19,143 nt of DNA from Gonium pectorale (lineage: Eukaryota > Chlorophyta > Chlorophyceae > Chlamydomonadales > Volvocaceae), in assembly GCA_001584585.1 (NCBI GenBank), contig LSYV01000016.1:1856054-1875196 (forward strand), in the 5' to 3' direction. A program made the position numbers and the translations under genes. How positions within the stretch are numbered: position 1 is the first letter of the stretch; the number at the start of each line of letters is the position of its first letter. This document shows positions 1-10,944 of the stretch, piece after piece. The notes under the pieces were generated by a model. The model searched no databases. It was not told the DNA's origin and saw nothing but the letters and a program-made list of their open reading frames with translations.

Positions 1-100
1 GCCCCCTCCTCCACCGCCGCCGCCGCCGCCTCCGTCGCCGCCACCCCCGCCCCCTCCTTCGCTGCCCCCGCCGCCCAGCCCTCCGCCACCTTGCTCGAAG
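1..100 (+). other. Polyproline rod segment of the pherophorin (exon end)
   Basis: Read from base 2, the first 33 codons are almost all Pro with spaced Ser (PPPSPPPP and SLPPPPSPPPP blocks), then Cys-Ser-Lys, then a GTAGGC donor at 101. Such runs are hydroxylated and arabinosylated in algal wall proteins and form stiff rods between the two globular pherophorin domains. The rod begins upstream of the window, so its length is unknown. Confidence 0.85.
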
Positions 101-2786
101 GTAGGCGCACCCAGTCCCGTTGGGCCTTCCGCAAGTAGGGTCTTGAGCTGGGTCCTTACGCGGCCCTTCACCTGAAATCCTGTATGGGAGCTTGGCACGA
201 TGGTGCTGCCCAGGCTGCTGTCGTCAAAATGACTGCCTAGGATCCCATCAAGTAGCTCGCTCAGAACCCTAAAACCGCCGCCCTACGGCAGCCCCTTGCA
301 CAAGATCAAACCATGACAGACCACCGCGTCGGGTCACCCCCCTCCTACCACCCACAGCCACACCCCACTAACGCGCCCCCCGCCCCAACCCCCGACCCGA
401 CCCCTCGTCCACAGCTGTGCGTGGCGTGGGTCCGGACCAACGGCCCCGTCAATAAGGCTGCGTGCGACCTGCTGGCATCGTCCATCTCGGCAGCCGTGAC
501 GGCCCAGGGCGAGAGCGACCTGGCGCTGCCCTTCACGTGCAGCGCCATGAACTCGACGACGGTGACTGTCTGCGGCGACTTCAAGACCGAGTCGGCCGCT
601 CGCAAGATTGGCAGCTACATGTCCTCTGGCGGCCTGGGTGCTCTGGCCGTGCCGATCGGCTTCGACAACATTATTGTTCCGCAGGATGGTGTTATGGTCT
701 GCAAGAAGTCGCTGCTCACCTACTGGCTGACCGACATGTCGGGCCAGGTCTGCGACTCTGCGAGCTTCGCGACGGACTGCCGGCCGCCCCAGGACGCCTT
801 CCCGTACTGCACCTGCGAGCCCGGCGTCGCCAGGAGGACGCCGTACACTGTGTCGTACACCCGGAAGTTCGTCAGCTCGGCCGGCAACAACGGCTACTGC
901 TTCAAGATTGGCGTGAACCAGACGCAGTGCGGCACCTCGCGCTGCTGCGGCATGGTAAGGCCTCCGCGTGTGGGCTGTGTTCTATGGGCTGACCGGGGGA
1001 AGGAGCTGCGGTGTGTGGGCATCGTTGTGGCGTGGTCTGCTCCCCGTGCGTTATGCCCCATACCCCTGTCTCAGCGACACATTCTAAATGCGCATGAAGT
1101 TTTCTTTAGCTCGTCGTCGCACAATCGCTGCCTGGACGCGCGCCCTGGTCCTCCCAGGTCCGCTGCACACGCCGCTGCTTGCCAAACCCGCAGCTTGCGG
1201 CCCGCCCCGTGTGGCACATGACCAGGCACCCTGCCCCCCACCCGGCAGCCCCCCCCCCAATACAAACGCTCGAACTTAGTCCTTCCGAGCGCGCCTGTCC
1301 AACCTCCGGCCCCCGCGGCGAACGCGGCCCTCCCCCTTCCCTCCCCCAGGACCTCCAGAAGATTGAGTGGCTCACCAACAAGGACAACTGCTTCTATGCG
1401 GTTGACGGCTGGACCGTCTCCACGCAGCCCAACATCTACAAGTCGGCTGTCTGGTCCCGTGAGACGGACATGGTCATGCAGCGGGGCGTCGAAACCAAGG
1501 TACGTGGCCCTCGTTGGCAGGGGGGCTGTCTGGGTCTTTGGGAGGTGGGGAGGCGCCCCCCCCGAGCGTGTGACTCTTCGGCGCCACGCGCTCCGACCCG
1601 TCTCCCTCCGTCAGTACCCACTCTTAATTGTGTGTCGAGCAAACCCCGCTGCCCGCTCACCGCCCCCTGCGCACTTGGCCCGCTTGCTCCTGCTGCCGGC
1701 CCCGTTCCGTTCGCATCCATCTTGCTGTCCCCCCTTGGCCCGTTGGCCGCTACCTGGAGCCTAACGCATGCGCCACCCCTTCCCATGGCCCCACGGACTG
1801 ATTGCCGACTGGCACGATAATGCCCCTCGGTTCGGTTCGGTTCGGTTCGGGAGCGCCTTGAGTCTCCTCTGCCCCCTCCCCTGCGCCTTGCCTGTTTGGG
1901 GCCGCTGTGTGTGAAACCCTCTTGCGCGGCGCCCATTCCACCACCTCCCTTCCCCCGGGGGCTCGGCATGTCACGTAAGCGCCTCTTCCCGCTTGCGTAC
2001 TAAGGGCGCCTTCCTACTCAACAACCCACGATCAACGACTAACGATCCCGCTGCCCACGCCGTCCATCGTTGTGTGCAGGTGGGCGTCTTCAAGACGAAC
2101 GAACTGAACCTGGTACCCGCCAACGCCGCCGGCGTGGAGGTGTGCATCACGCTCAAGGCCAAGAGCAAGTGCCCCACGCTTGATACATTCTGCTACGGCG
2201 GGGTCTGCAAGTTTGCCGTCTTCTCCAAGTGGGTGTGCGGCCGGCGGGGTGCCTTTGTGCGGGCGACTGCAAGCTGTCCGGCAGCCCACATGCGGGTGTG
2301 GGTGCGGGTTGGGGGGAGGGGGGAGACGCGCGCAGCAAGCAAGGTGAAAACGCGGACGTGGGCGTTGGTTGCCCGGGTTGTACCAGGCTGTGAAGCGGGG
2401 CTCGCGTAGGGCGCGTTTGGCCGCAACCTTGTTCCCGCGTGGCATCCTCCAGCTGCCACCGACGGCGCGGCTCCTACGCACCGGCCGTCGGGCTGTACAG
2501 CTTGCAGCAGTGCTAAAGGCCTCCTCGAGACGACGGGAATCCCTCAGTGTTGGATAACGTATAGTTGTCGTACACGTCCCGAGTAGTGTGGCCAGTTGCT
2601 GGTTTGGTCACCCTTCGTGTGCTCTGATGTATGCGTCGTCGTTGTTCCTCCTTCACCCCTTCTTATGTCCTTGTGAGATGGCTCTGCCTACCCCCCTTCG
2701 GCCTTCACCACCCTCCCAGGGCCACGAACTGCTGCGCCAAGGACTACGCCCCGGGCGTGTTTGGGGAGTACAACCGTCGCCGGTAG
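1..2786 (+). CDS. Pherophorin, 3' part (polyproline rod end plus C-terminal pherophorin domain), 5' truncated by the window
   Basis: Pherophorins are secreted hydroxyproline-rich glycoproteins of the volvocine cell wall and extracellular matrix. Exons, all GT-AG and phase-consistent: 2-100 (reading frame starts at base 2), 415-954, 1350-1499, 2080-2228, 2720-2786 (TAG at 2784-2786), giving 334 visible residues. Residues 1-33 are the end of a Pro/Ser rod closed by PPPPCSK. The rest is one complete C-terminal domain. Its family hallmarks are FPYCTCEPG, GYCFKIG, the CC pair in TSRCCGM followed by DLQKIEW, the CPTLDTFCY block, and a final NCCAKDYAPG reached only through the 2228/2720 junction, where the split codon gives Lys. 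Sequons NST and NQT suit a secreted glycoprotein. The signal peptide and N-terminal domain must lie upstream of the window. Seen: exons and motifs. Known: pherophorin family. Inferred: extracellular-matrix location. Confidence 0.93.
1829..1850 (+). repeat. Short tandem GGTTC repeat in pherophorin intron 3
   Basis: Four perfect copies of GGTTC lie inside the 580-base intron 1500-2079. The rest of that intron is C/T-rich with no other coding signal. Confidence 0.85.
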
Positions 2787-3621
2787 GCGATCAACGGTTG
2801 ACGATTGTACCACAGCTTTCGCAGGAGGCAGAGAGCTATGAGACACGAGTTTCTCGAGATCGTTGGTGGATGCGATGTGCCGCCAGTCAGCGGCTGTCGT
2901 GTCTGGGCGTTCCAGTCCTTGGTGTCCGCCATCGCGGCGCCGGGGTTGGGTCAGCAGGCATGCCGTCGCATGCTCGTCGTCGCACGCTCGATAACCGCCA
3001 GCGGTGTGCAGGAAGTGCACGAACGAGCGAGCTCCACGCAAGCAAAGGATTGGCGTTGTGTTTTGAGGGTCTGCCGTGCTGTCTTACGTCTGTTGTTTGG
3101 TTGTGTTGCGTGTACGGCTCGGGGGGTGCACTTTTGGCGCATCAATTTGCACGCCCGGGCAGGGGAACGTGCCTTCCCCAACGGGCGGACGATTATTGGC
3201 CGCGCGCGCGGCGCTGAATCGAGCGCCTTCTTTGCTGCGCACTGCCGCTTGGGCCGGACGGGCGGGCGTATCGTATGTTTTCTGCCAGATGATGATAGCT
3301 TTTTTGACTTCAGTGTTCATATGCAGGGGAACGGACCGCGCGCAGCTCGCGTTTGGTCTTGACAAACAGAGCAGGAAAAGACCCCATGTATTTGGAGATG
3401 CATGCGCTCGATGACAAGGCACTGCCGACCGGCATTCGCATCGTGTCGGGGTTGCTGTGTTTGGGCCCGGCGTGTCCTGCGCAAAGGGCCCGCCGAGTTT
3501 CCGGCTGCGCTGCGGGCCAGTCTGCTTGCTTCCTGGATCGACCGCTGGACACCCTCCTCGCAATAGTTGAGCGTGTGCGAGCGGTAGTGAAGTGGAAGAG
3601 GCTACCGGTACCGGTATGTAA
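2787..3621 (+). other. Probable pherophorin 3' UTR
   Basis: This is the sequence between the pherophorin stop and the first TGTAA poly(A) signal I find downstream. It has no spliced coding chain. Open frames here (for example the reading 3353-3931) are unsupported by motifs, and overlapping frames are open on both strands as expected at high GC. A long 3' UTR of this size is not unusual in volvocine algae. The 3' end is inferred from the signal only. Confidence 0.45.
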
Positions 3622-4080
3622 CGAACATGGTAATCGTCTGAGAGGTTATCGCCCTACAGTATGGCTCGCTGTGCCTTTCTACCACCGCCATGGGCGAGAA
3701 GCGCTGTCCGATCACAGGTCAAGACCCTGCTGGAGCCGTGTGAAGAGGTATCGCCTTCTGAAGCGAACAACATCCTCAAAGATGTACTGCGATGGAACGT
3801 CTATATCGTATGAAGCCATGGCCAGACAACTAAAGTTGGCAATGCCGGTACCGGATCAACAGCTCCTGGGCCAGGGCCATCATAGCCTGCCTTGCATATC
3901 GAGGTTACACCAATGCTATGTACATGTTTGAATGGTACTGCATGCCTTCTAGCGATGGAGTGACGGTCGGGACATGTGGCCGCTTTGGCGACAAGCCTCG
4001 CTCCTTAGTATACCTGGATACAAACACCTACGATATAACCGTTATGTGTGTCGTTAGGACGGGTTCCCGTCATGGTTGAG
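3590..4080 (+). other. Less GC-rich intergenic patch with coding-like fragments in several frames
   Basis: Base composition falls and A/T-ending triplets become common compared with flanking sequence. Three stretches read like protein in different frames. The first is a 50-codon ATG frame from 3661 ending in LKDVLRWNVYIV and a stop at 3811-3813. The second is a middle stretch containing EAMARQLKLAMPVPDQQL. The third is 3834-4079, containing ACLAYRGYTNAMYMFEWYC, ending TGA. I recognise no family. They could be a decayed gene or element, unrecognised exons, or chance. Confidence 0.3.
3617..3621 (+). promoter_or_regulatory. Candidate TGTAA polyadenylation signal of the pherophorin gene
   Basis: TGTAA is the usual volvocine nuclear poly(A) signal in place of AATAAA. 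This is the first copy on the plus strand after the stop at 2786, about 830 bases downstream. A five-base match is weak evidence alone; position and orientation support it. Confidence 0.4.
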
Positions 4081-4099
4081 TGACGTGCGCCCGCACCTG

Positions 4100-4120
4100 C
4101 CGAACCCGCCTTCGCGGGCG
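4100..4120. other. Small GC-rich hairpin upstream of the second gene
   Basis: CCCGC, a CTTC loop and GCGGG form a perfect short hairpin about 220 bases before the ATG at 4334. No function is assigned. TATA-like strings occur nearby (GATATAAC near 4031, TTATACATG near 4129), but none is convincing as a promoter element. Confidence 0.3.
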
Positions 4121-4333
4121 GTTGGCCGTTATACATGCATAGCCATACATGGCCTTAAGTAATTAAGCAGTCCACGACCACCCTGATTGATAGTGCATAA
4201 GTAGGTCTTGTAGTTCCGACGACGTGTAGTAGGCCATTCCTTGCTGATAAGTGTACCCGCACGCGCTTCAACTCCACTCCGACATCGCTGCTGCGCCCCC
4301 GCCCCCCTGCTTATGCAACAGTAGCAGTTAGCC

Positions 4334-7300
4334 ATGGTTGGCAACCATGATATCCACGGTCACGCTGGTGCCTGCCACATTGGCCCGGCGGTCCTAGTAA
4401 TCGCGCTTCTGCGATACGTGGCCACGATACACGCCACCGTCGCAGTCTACAACAGCGAAGCCACCGGAGTGCTAGACCTGTCATGGGATAGCTCGGTGCA
4501 AGATGTAGAGGAGCAACTCCGTGAGGAGGGCTTCGCCATCTCACACCCAACCGCCGCGGCTCACTCATCGCCCGGCGCCTTGGCGGACGCAATTCCGGCC
4601 GGCTCTCAGGCTTACATGATACCCGCTCAGCGCGGGCATGCGTTTTACAGTTTCGTCGAGGACATGCCGGCTGTCGCCACCTACCTCTCGCAAGGGGGAC
4701 TCGTCCTGTATCTGTGCTCTGGAAGGGACGGCGATGGAGAGGCGCTACAAGACTTTGTGGCAAAAGCTTTCGAGTACCAGGGTGAGCGGCGTGCCGAACT
4801 TCCCCTACCCCTGTCCTACCAGTGGCCGCCCCTTCGCCGGTCGCTGGCTGCGTCCCATGGGCATTCATATTTTTAAATCCGGCCTTGACGACCGCCCAAT
4901 CCCTTCTTCACAGGTGACTGGGCTGGCACTTGCAAGATTTACGGCGCCCAAGGGCCGCAAGGGCAGCTCCTAAAGAGCGAGCACCTGTCATTGTTCCTCG
5001 ACTCCTCCGATTGGCCAATCGCGCTCGAAGATGTGCACTCGTTGGCAATTTCCTCGTGGTGTGCACACGAAGACTCCACATCAACCAGCATTCCCCTTTA
5101 CACGGTCGCGGGCGACGACATTAAGCTGGTCGCACAGGTACGCGCGTGACTATGCCCCGACTTTGCCACGGAGCTATGATTGCGTTTCGCGCCAGCCTCT
5201 CGCAACGCTTCCACGCCCCGCTTCACACCCCACTCCCCTCACTTTCAGGTCAACTGCGCCTCCTCGTTGCGCCCCCGCGCCCCCCCCCCATATGCCAAAC
5301 CCCAGGCGTTTGGCAAGGTCGGCAGCCCCGGCGCCATCGTAGCCCTGGGGTACGACTGGCACAACGGCCCGCAGGTGCAGTGGGGCCACCTGCTGGCCAA
5401 GCTCATCTCAGGCTTCTCCAGCGGTGAGGGGAGCGGCGCGGGGGCCACGCTCGGGGCAGCCCACTGCCACCGGGCTGGTGGGTTAGCGGGCGGCTTGAGC
5501 TCACGCCGGTTGCACGTTTGGCGTCAGGGTGCGGTGGATGCACATCCGCCAAGACGCGTGCACAAAGGGCCACGAGCCCCTCACGGACCATACCCTCTCC
5601 AACAAGAGTCCCGTCGCCCTGGTGCATCTCACGCTTCCCTCGCGGCCCCTTGCGCCTCCTCGTACCCCCTCCCCCTCCCCGCCTCGTGAGCGCGCGACCA
5701 CACCTAACCCCTCAAACTGTCCCCCACGTCCCCCCGACCGACCCCGCGGCCCCCGCAGGCGGCTACGTGGCCCCTACGCAGGGCACCTCGGACCTGCACC
5801 CGACCCGCATGGACTCCATTCTGGACCAGGCTGTAGACCTGGCGTCCGAGGCGGCCGAGGTGATCAGGCGCTTCCTGGCCGGCGGCGGCGCCGCGACCCC
5901 CAGCTACCCACCGCCCTCCATCGCGCCGCCCTCCCCGTCCCCGTCCCCCAAGCCGCCCTCGCCCACGCCCTCGCCGCCAGTGTCGCCCAGCCCGCCCTCG
6001 CCGACCCCCTCACCGCCGGCGCCGCCCTCGCCGTCGCCCTCGCCGCCGGTGCCGCCGTCACCGACGCCGACGCCGACCGAGGAGCCCGTGCCACCGGGCA
6101 AGGAGCGCCGCGTGGTGGAGGTGACCCTTGAGTTCAACGAGACCGTCAGGGACATGAACGGCCTCGGCAGGGTGTTCAGGAACATCAAGACCATCATGGC
6201 AGAAATCCTGGTGCGTCCGTCCGGGGACTGGCCGTTGAGAGTTGAGGCGTTGGGAGTTGAGGTTGGGACTTCGGGGTCTGGGAACTAGAATGGACGGGGT
6301 GTTACGAGGCCAGGGCCCAGGGGTTCGACGTTTATCTGTTTCCCTGCGTCAGCAGGGAGCGGATCCCCTGGTGGACTTGTGGGCCGCGAGGGAGCGGGTG
6401 CGCAACGGGAGGGGTGGGGGTTAGGGCAGGGCGGGCAGCGGGGACCGTAGACTGAACAGCCTGGAGGTGAGGGTTAGGCGCAGAGGGTAGGCTGTCCATC
6501 CTGCAGCGCCCACCCTCGGCAACCCGATCGCACCCTCAACGGCGCAGGGCGTCCCGGAGCGCTACATCAAGGTGAAGTTCGTCAAGTTCTCAGACGGCAC
6601 CGTCCTCAACATCAACGAGGCGCGCCGCCGCGCCCTCGAGGCGGAGCTCCCCGCGAGCTGCTCGCCGCCCCCGCCGCCGCCGCCGCCTCGCACGGCGCCG
6701 GCGGCGCCCGCGCGCTGCGCGGCGGCGAAGCCGCCACAGCCTCCGCCGCCGGCAGCGCCGCCGCTGGCGGGGTCATCCGCTCGCCGCTCCGCGTCATTCA
6801 GCGCGACCAGCTGTCGGCGGCGGCGCGCCGCCTGCGCGGCCCCAAGCCGACGCGCATCAGCATCCACGGCGCCGTGCCCGCGCGCCCGGGCGTGCTGGCG
6901 GCGCTGGCGGCCGCGGAGGCGTCGCTGCTGTCCAAGATCCCGCGCCGCGCGCTGCAGGTGCTGCCGGTCGGGCCCTTCGAGGTGGGCGTGCTGGTGGTGC
7001 AGTTTGTTGACGTGCCGTCCTCGCCGCCGCCGGCGTCGCCCGGAACCAACGGCACCAACGGCACGCGGCCGGATGGCGGCTACCGCGCCCCGGCTCTGCT
7101 CAACCTCACCGCCATCCAGGCCGCGCTGGGTGGGTGACGGGCCGGCGTCGTACGGCTGGGTCGTGGGCATGTGTGTGCGGGGGGGAGGCACGGGGGCGTG
7201 CGGGTACGGGTACGGCGGTACGGGTACGGCGGTACGGGTGCGGGCAATGGGCGGCGCGTGTGTGTGGATGCGTGCCGAAATCTGAAACCAGGGACTGACT

Positions 7301-9130
7301 GCCCTTTGGGGGATGTCCTTGGTTCCTGGGCCACAAACCAGACCGTACCGCCGCCGGCATTGCGCACACGCATTCACCGTCCTTCCTGCCCTGACCTCGG
7401 GCACACTGATACATTGGGCCGTCGTGGACACAATGGGCACAGACTGAGTATGGTATGACGCCTGGGAACCCACCGCCGCCATCACCTTCCACCACCTCCT
7501 CCAACCATATCCCCTCGCAGGCGCCAAGGCCAACTACGGCTGGAACATCTCCTCGCTGCCGCCGCCCATCGTCACGGAGCCGCCCGCCTCCTCCAGCCCG
7601 CCGCCGCCGGCCCCGCTGTTCCTTCGCGCCTGGAACTTCAGCGGTCACGGAGCAGCAGGCAGGACGAGGTGAGTGAAGGCGCAGGAGGAGCAGGGGTGGG
7701 AAGGACGGGCTGGGGGGCGCAGGCGGGGATGGGACGGGAGACGGTTGAGCACGAGCTGGGTCGGTCGGTTGGGTGCCCAAGGCGGCCATGTGGGGGGGCC
7801 TGGCTGGTCGCGGCCCTTCGCGGTACGGGTGACGATGGCAAGTGTCGAACCCTCAAAGAGCCTCCAGAGGACCGGCTCCCGCACAGCGTCCAGCTGACCG
7901 TCGGACACACGTTTGGAATTTCCCCTTTCCCCTTTGGTTTCGTTTCGGTTGGCCGCAGGTCGTTGGTGTGGTACGACGATGCGGATTTCGCGTACCAGGC
8001 ACAGCGCCAGTCGCCGCTGCAGCTGGTGAGGAGGCGGGTGCTGGTGCATGGGGGTTCCGGCGGCTCCAGCGGCTCCTTTGCACTGCGTGCCGCGCTTCGG
8101 AGCGATGGCTTGCGATCGCCGCCCTCGCGACCCCAACCGCTCCCAGCTCCCAGCTTGCCGAGTAACCCCGAGTAACCCCGAGCCCTCAACCTCACTTAGC
8201 AACCCCTCAACCGCACCCCGCCCCCCCACCCCGCCTGGTCGTCTACAACTCCTCCAAGACCGCCATTGCTCCTGCGATTGACTATGCGATTCAGTGTTCG
8301 CGACGCGACCCGTTTCCCTCCTTCATTAACCCCCACCCCGCCCCACCCGCCGCCCCCACCTGCCCGCAACACAAGGTGGCCCGCAACAAGACCGCCTGCC
8401 CGGCCGCGTGCGCTGGCTGCCCCTGGTCGTGGAAGGCCACCAACACCTCCCTCAGCGTGGCCGTCTTCTTCAAGGAGCCGGTGCAGGTGTCGCGCGTGCT
8501 CATCAAGCAGATCCGGAACCCGGGAATCATCCGGGTAGGTCGGGGCCGCCGGGGTCTCCGGGTGGGCTGCTGGGCTCTTGGGGGGTGGGGGGTGGGCCGG
8601 CCATTGCTCGTCCTCCATCACCTCCACCCGCCGGCCGTCCTCCAGCACCTCCGCCCGCCCTCCCCCGCCCCTGCGCCCACTCACGTAGTGAAAGCGCGTT
8701 GCGACCCTCCCCTGGCCCACACCCTCCTCACGCGTCCCCGCCCTCCTCCTGACCCCACCCCCGCCTCCTTCCCTCTCTCGGCCAACAGGTCCAGTTCCTC
8801 AAGTGGACCTACCCGGCCCGCGGCGTGCTCGGCGACAACGTGGGCCGTATGGTGTACAACGTCTCGAACGATCCAACCGTCTGCCAGTCGGTCCTGTCCG
8901 TCGCCATCGGGCCCAAGAGGAGCGGCATCAACCTGCCCGTGCCCGCCGGCGGCTCGCACGCCAAACTGGCCGCCAACCTGGCGGCCACCGCCACAGGCGG
9001 CGTGCTCATCACTGTGGACCGGCCCCTGAGCTCGGGCCCCAACTGGGGGCCCTTCCTGGAGTGGGTGCGCTTCTCCGGCCGCGTGCTGTACCCCGCCAAT
9101 GTGGCGATCTACAGGGGGCCGAACAACTAG
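4334..9130 (+). CDS. Large probably secreted modular protein with Ser-Pro rod; N-terminal GATase1/ThuA-like motifs; apparent 1-base frameshift
   Basis: I do not recognise the full protein. Exons: 4334-4781, 4914-5137, 5249-5423, 5759-6210, 6548-7129, 7521-7668, 7959-8025, about 8259-8534 (or 8376-8534), 8789-9130 (TAG), roughly 904 residues. The ATG at 4334 has an in-frame stop 12 bases upstream and leads into a hydrophobic stretch (GPAVLVIALL), a possible signal peptide. Residues about 40-282 contain QGGLVLYLC and ALGYDWHNG before WGHLLAKL, reminiscent of GATase1/ThuA-like folds (inference). Residues about 330-397 are an SP/PP-rich rod. A short alpha/beta-like segment (VEVTLEFNETV, YIKVKFVKFSDGT) follows, then further globular sequence. 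The C-terminus (VQVSRVLIKQIRNPGIIR, FLEWVRFSGRVLYP) resembles discoidin-like beta-sandwich domains (inference). Codon phase closes at all junctions only if one base is restored near 6649-6652. Exons 1-2 have weaker GC3 than later exons. Its pherophorin neighbour fits an extracellular-matrix role. Confidence 0.72.
5899..6105 (+). other. Ser-Pro/Pro-rich rod within the second gene
   Basis: About 68 codons of SPSPSP, KPPSPTPSPP and PTPTPTEEP type lie within exon 5759-6210, between the N-terminal globular region and the later domains. Codons are nearly all CCG/CCC and TCG/TCC. This is the classic hydroxyproline-rich spacer of volvocine wall and matrix proteins, and it supports secretion of the whole protein. 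Confidence 0.85.
6649..6652 (+). other. Probable single-base deletion in a C run (frameshift in exon 5 of the second gene)
   Basis: Exon 5 starts at 6548 in the frame required by exon 4 and reads well to about 6648 (NINEARRRALEAEL). From about 6654 the frame with strong GCC/GGC codon usage and plausible protein (SPLRVIQRDQL, RISIHGAVP) is shifted by one base, and only that frame splices in phase to exons 6 and 7. No GT lies between 6603 and 6770, so a normal intron cannot explain the shift. One extra C in this run would join the frames. It could be a sequencing/assembly error or a real mutation. Confidence 0.6.
7195..7245 (+). repeat. CGGGTA/CGGCGGTA tandem repeat in intron 5 of the second gene
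   Basis: Short units (CGGGTACGGGTACGGCGGTA, then related copies) repeat just downstream of the donor at 7130. This is intronic low-complexity sequence with no coding role. Confidence 0.75.
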
Positions 9131-10727
9131 GCCCCAGTGCCGTGCACTGTGCGTGCCGTGTGCGCGTCTGGGCGCTCGGGGCGGCCTGCGTTGATGGGCA
9201 GCGCCGGCGGCAGGCAGGCGGGGAGGCGGGCGGGGCGTGCGGTGGCGCCGCCGCCACCCGCCGCCGCTTTGCGGCGCGCGGTTGCTCCCGCCGCACAGCA
9301 GGAGGGCCGGGCCGGGCCGGGCGGCGCGCCCAGCGCCCAGCGCCCAGCACCACCCCGGCGCGGAGCGCGAGCGGGGCGTGGCGGGGCGTGGGCGTGGGCG
9401 TGCCATGCGCAGGGCCACGCGTCGCCTCGGGTACCCTAGGTGTCATGCGCGCTTTGTGCCCGACGTTGCAGCAATCCCCCGTTGACTTTTTACGCATATG
9501 TGTGTATGCGTGTGCGTGTGTGTGGCATGTGGCTTTCCGGAGATGCAACTGGCATGCGAACCGGTAGGGATGTGGTGTAGAGAGCCGTACGCGCAGTAAA
9601 CTGTGCGTTTGGGTCCGCATGGGACTCACCACGCCGGGGCTGTGCGTTTGCTCACGACAGAGTGAGACGCGATCGGGCCTGATCTCGCCATAGCTCTGAT
9701 TCTCTTTTCTCCTGTTTTCTTCTCTTCCGTACCCCCTCTTGTCATCGTGACGGTCCCTTGGTCCAAGGTCCGGCGCAGGCAGTATCCGACAATAAAACTA
9801 TTTTTCTTCTTCTTTGCGTTTGTGCTCTCCTTTTCAGTCGTCTGATGCGCGTGGGTAAAAGATACCGTTGCCCGGCCACGTCTTTGTTCTGAGCCGCCCG
9901 GGCGCTGTCATCCAATGCCGTGTGGGCACGCCGCGTGGGAGTCGTCTTGAATAAGCACTGCGCGGTGGTGCCATTAGAGTCAGGGTAGCTCCCCAATATG
10001 AGTCCGCTGCTCGCCTTGCGCGCATCCAATGCCGTACCATGCATGTTGCCGTACTTATGTATGAACACCTAGTGTGCTGCCGTACCGTGCTGTGGCAGCG
10101 GTCGGCCCCCGCCCGTCACAAGCGCAGGGTGCGTGTGGCAGCGGCCCTTACTGGCCCCTCGCACATTTGCCGTCCTTCCATTTTTCCACCACGCCGCCTC
10201 CTACCCTTCCCTACGCATATGCGAGCAGATGGGACTCATTTGATCTTGTTCCTCTTCCTAAATCAATGGCATCGCAGTTGCCGGTAGTTGTTAGTTGCAG
10301 TTTACGGTTCAGGACGTCGCCGCGCATGTGGCGCGTGTTGTGGGAGGCGAGGATACGCGGCTAGTGAGTGTGCAGGTCCCCAAGACGGTTGACGGTTTCA
10401 GTTGCAGATGTGCGCCAGCGGTTAAACTTATGCCGGGTCCTCTCAGTACGGAACGGGCACCGCCGTTGACGCGAGTGGGTGTCTCACAGTCTGTGTCTGG
10501 TGCGCTCCATGGTGTACTTGGGCAATAGCTTCGGGCGCACAGAGGTGTGCGGAAAGGCTTCCGTGCCTCGTGAGGTAGGGAGCCAGGAGCCAGCAGGGCG
10601 CATCCGAGGCTTCTGGTGGCGGTAGCGGTCCGTCACAACGCGGCCGCGGGGCCCGCGCGCCCCTGCCATTGCAGGCGGCCTGCCGTCCCCGCGGTGGCTC
10701 GCTGTTCACTTTGCTACTGTGCGCAGG

Positions 10728-10732
10728 TGTAA
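10728..10732 (+). promoter_or_regulatory. Possible TGTAA poly(A) signal for the second gene
   Basis: This is the first plus-strand TGTAA I find after the stop at 9130, implying a 1.6 kb 3' UTR, which is long. AATAAA at 9791 is nearer but is not the usual signal in this group. The true 3' end is unresolved. Confidence 0.2.
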
Positions 10733-10944
10733 GCGTATCGTGTGTCTGGCGTGTGTTGCCGTGCTATGTGTTGACTGTGCGGTGCATTTGGTGTGCATGG
10801 ACGGGATCTTCTTTTGCACCTTCAGAACTGCCGTCTCCCCATATATCCTCCGTCGTTCGCTCTTCTTACCTTCATGTGTTGCTATTACAGGAAGATGGGG
10901 TTCGACGGTTGCTGTGTCCTGCTGCTGCCGACGTAGCGTGATTC

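Noticed and set aside
1829..1850. Telomere-like repeat
   Set aside because: GGTTC units are not the TTTTAGGG type of volvocine telomeres, number only four, and lie in an intron.
6562..7533. 323-codon open frame on the minus strand
   Set aside because: It is antisense to exon 5 and intron 5 of the plus-strand gene, with Arg/Ala/Gly-rich composition typical of antisense GC-rich coding sequence and no motif.
9791..9796. AATAAA as poly(A) signal of the second gene
   Set aside because: Volvocine nuclear genes use TGTAA almost exclusively, and a single AATAAA in a T-rich patch is expected by chance. It is not excluded outright.
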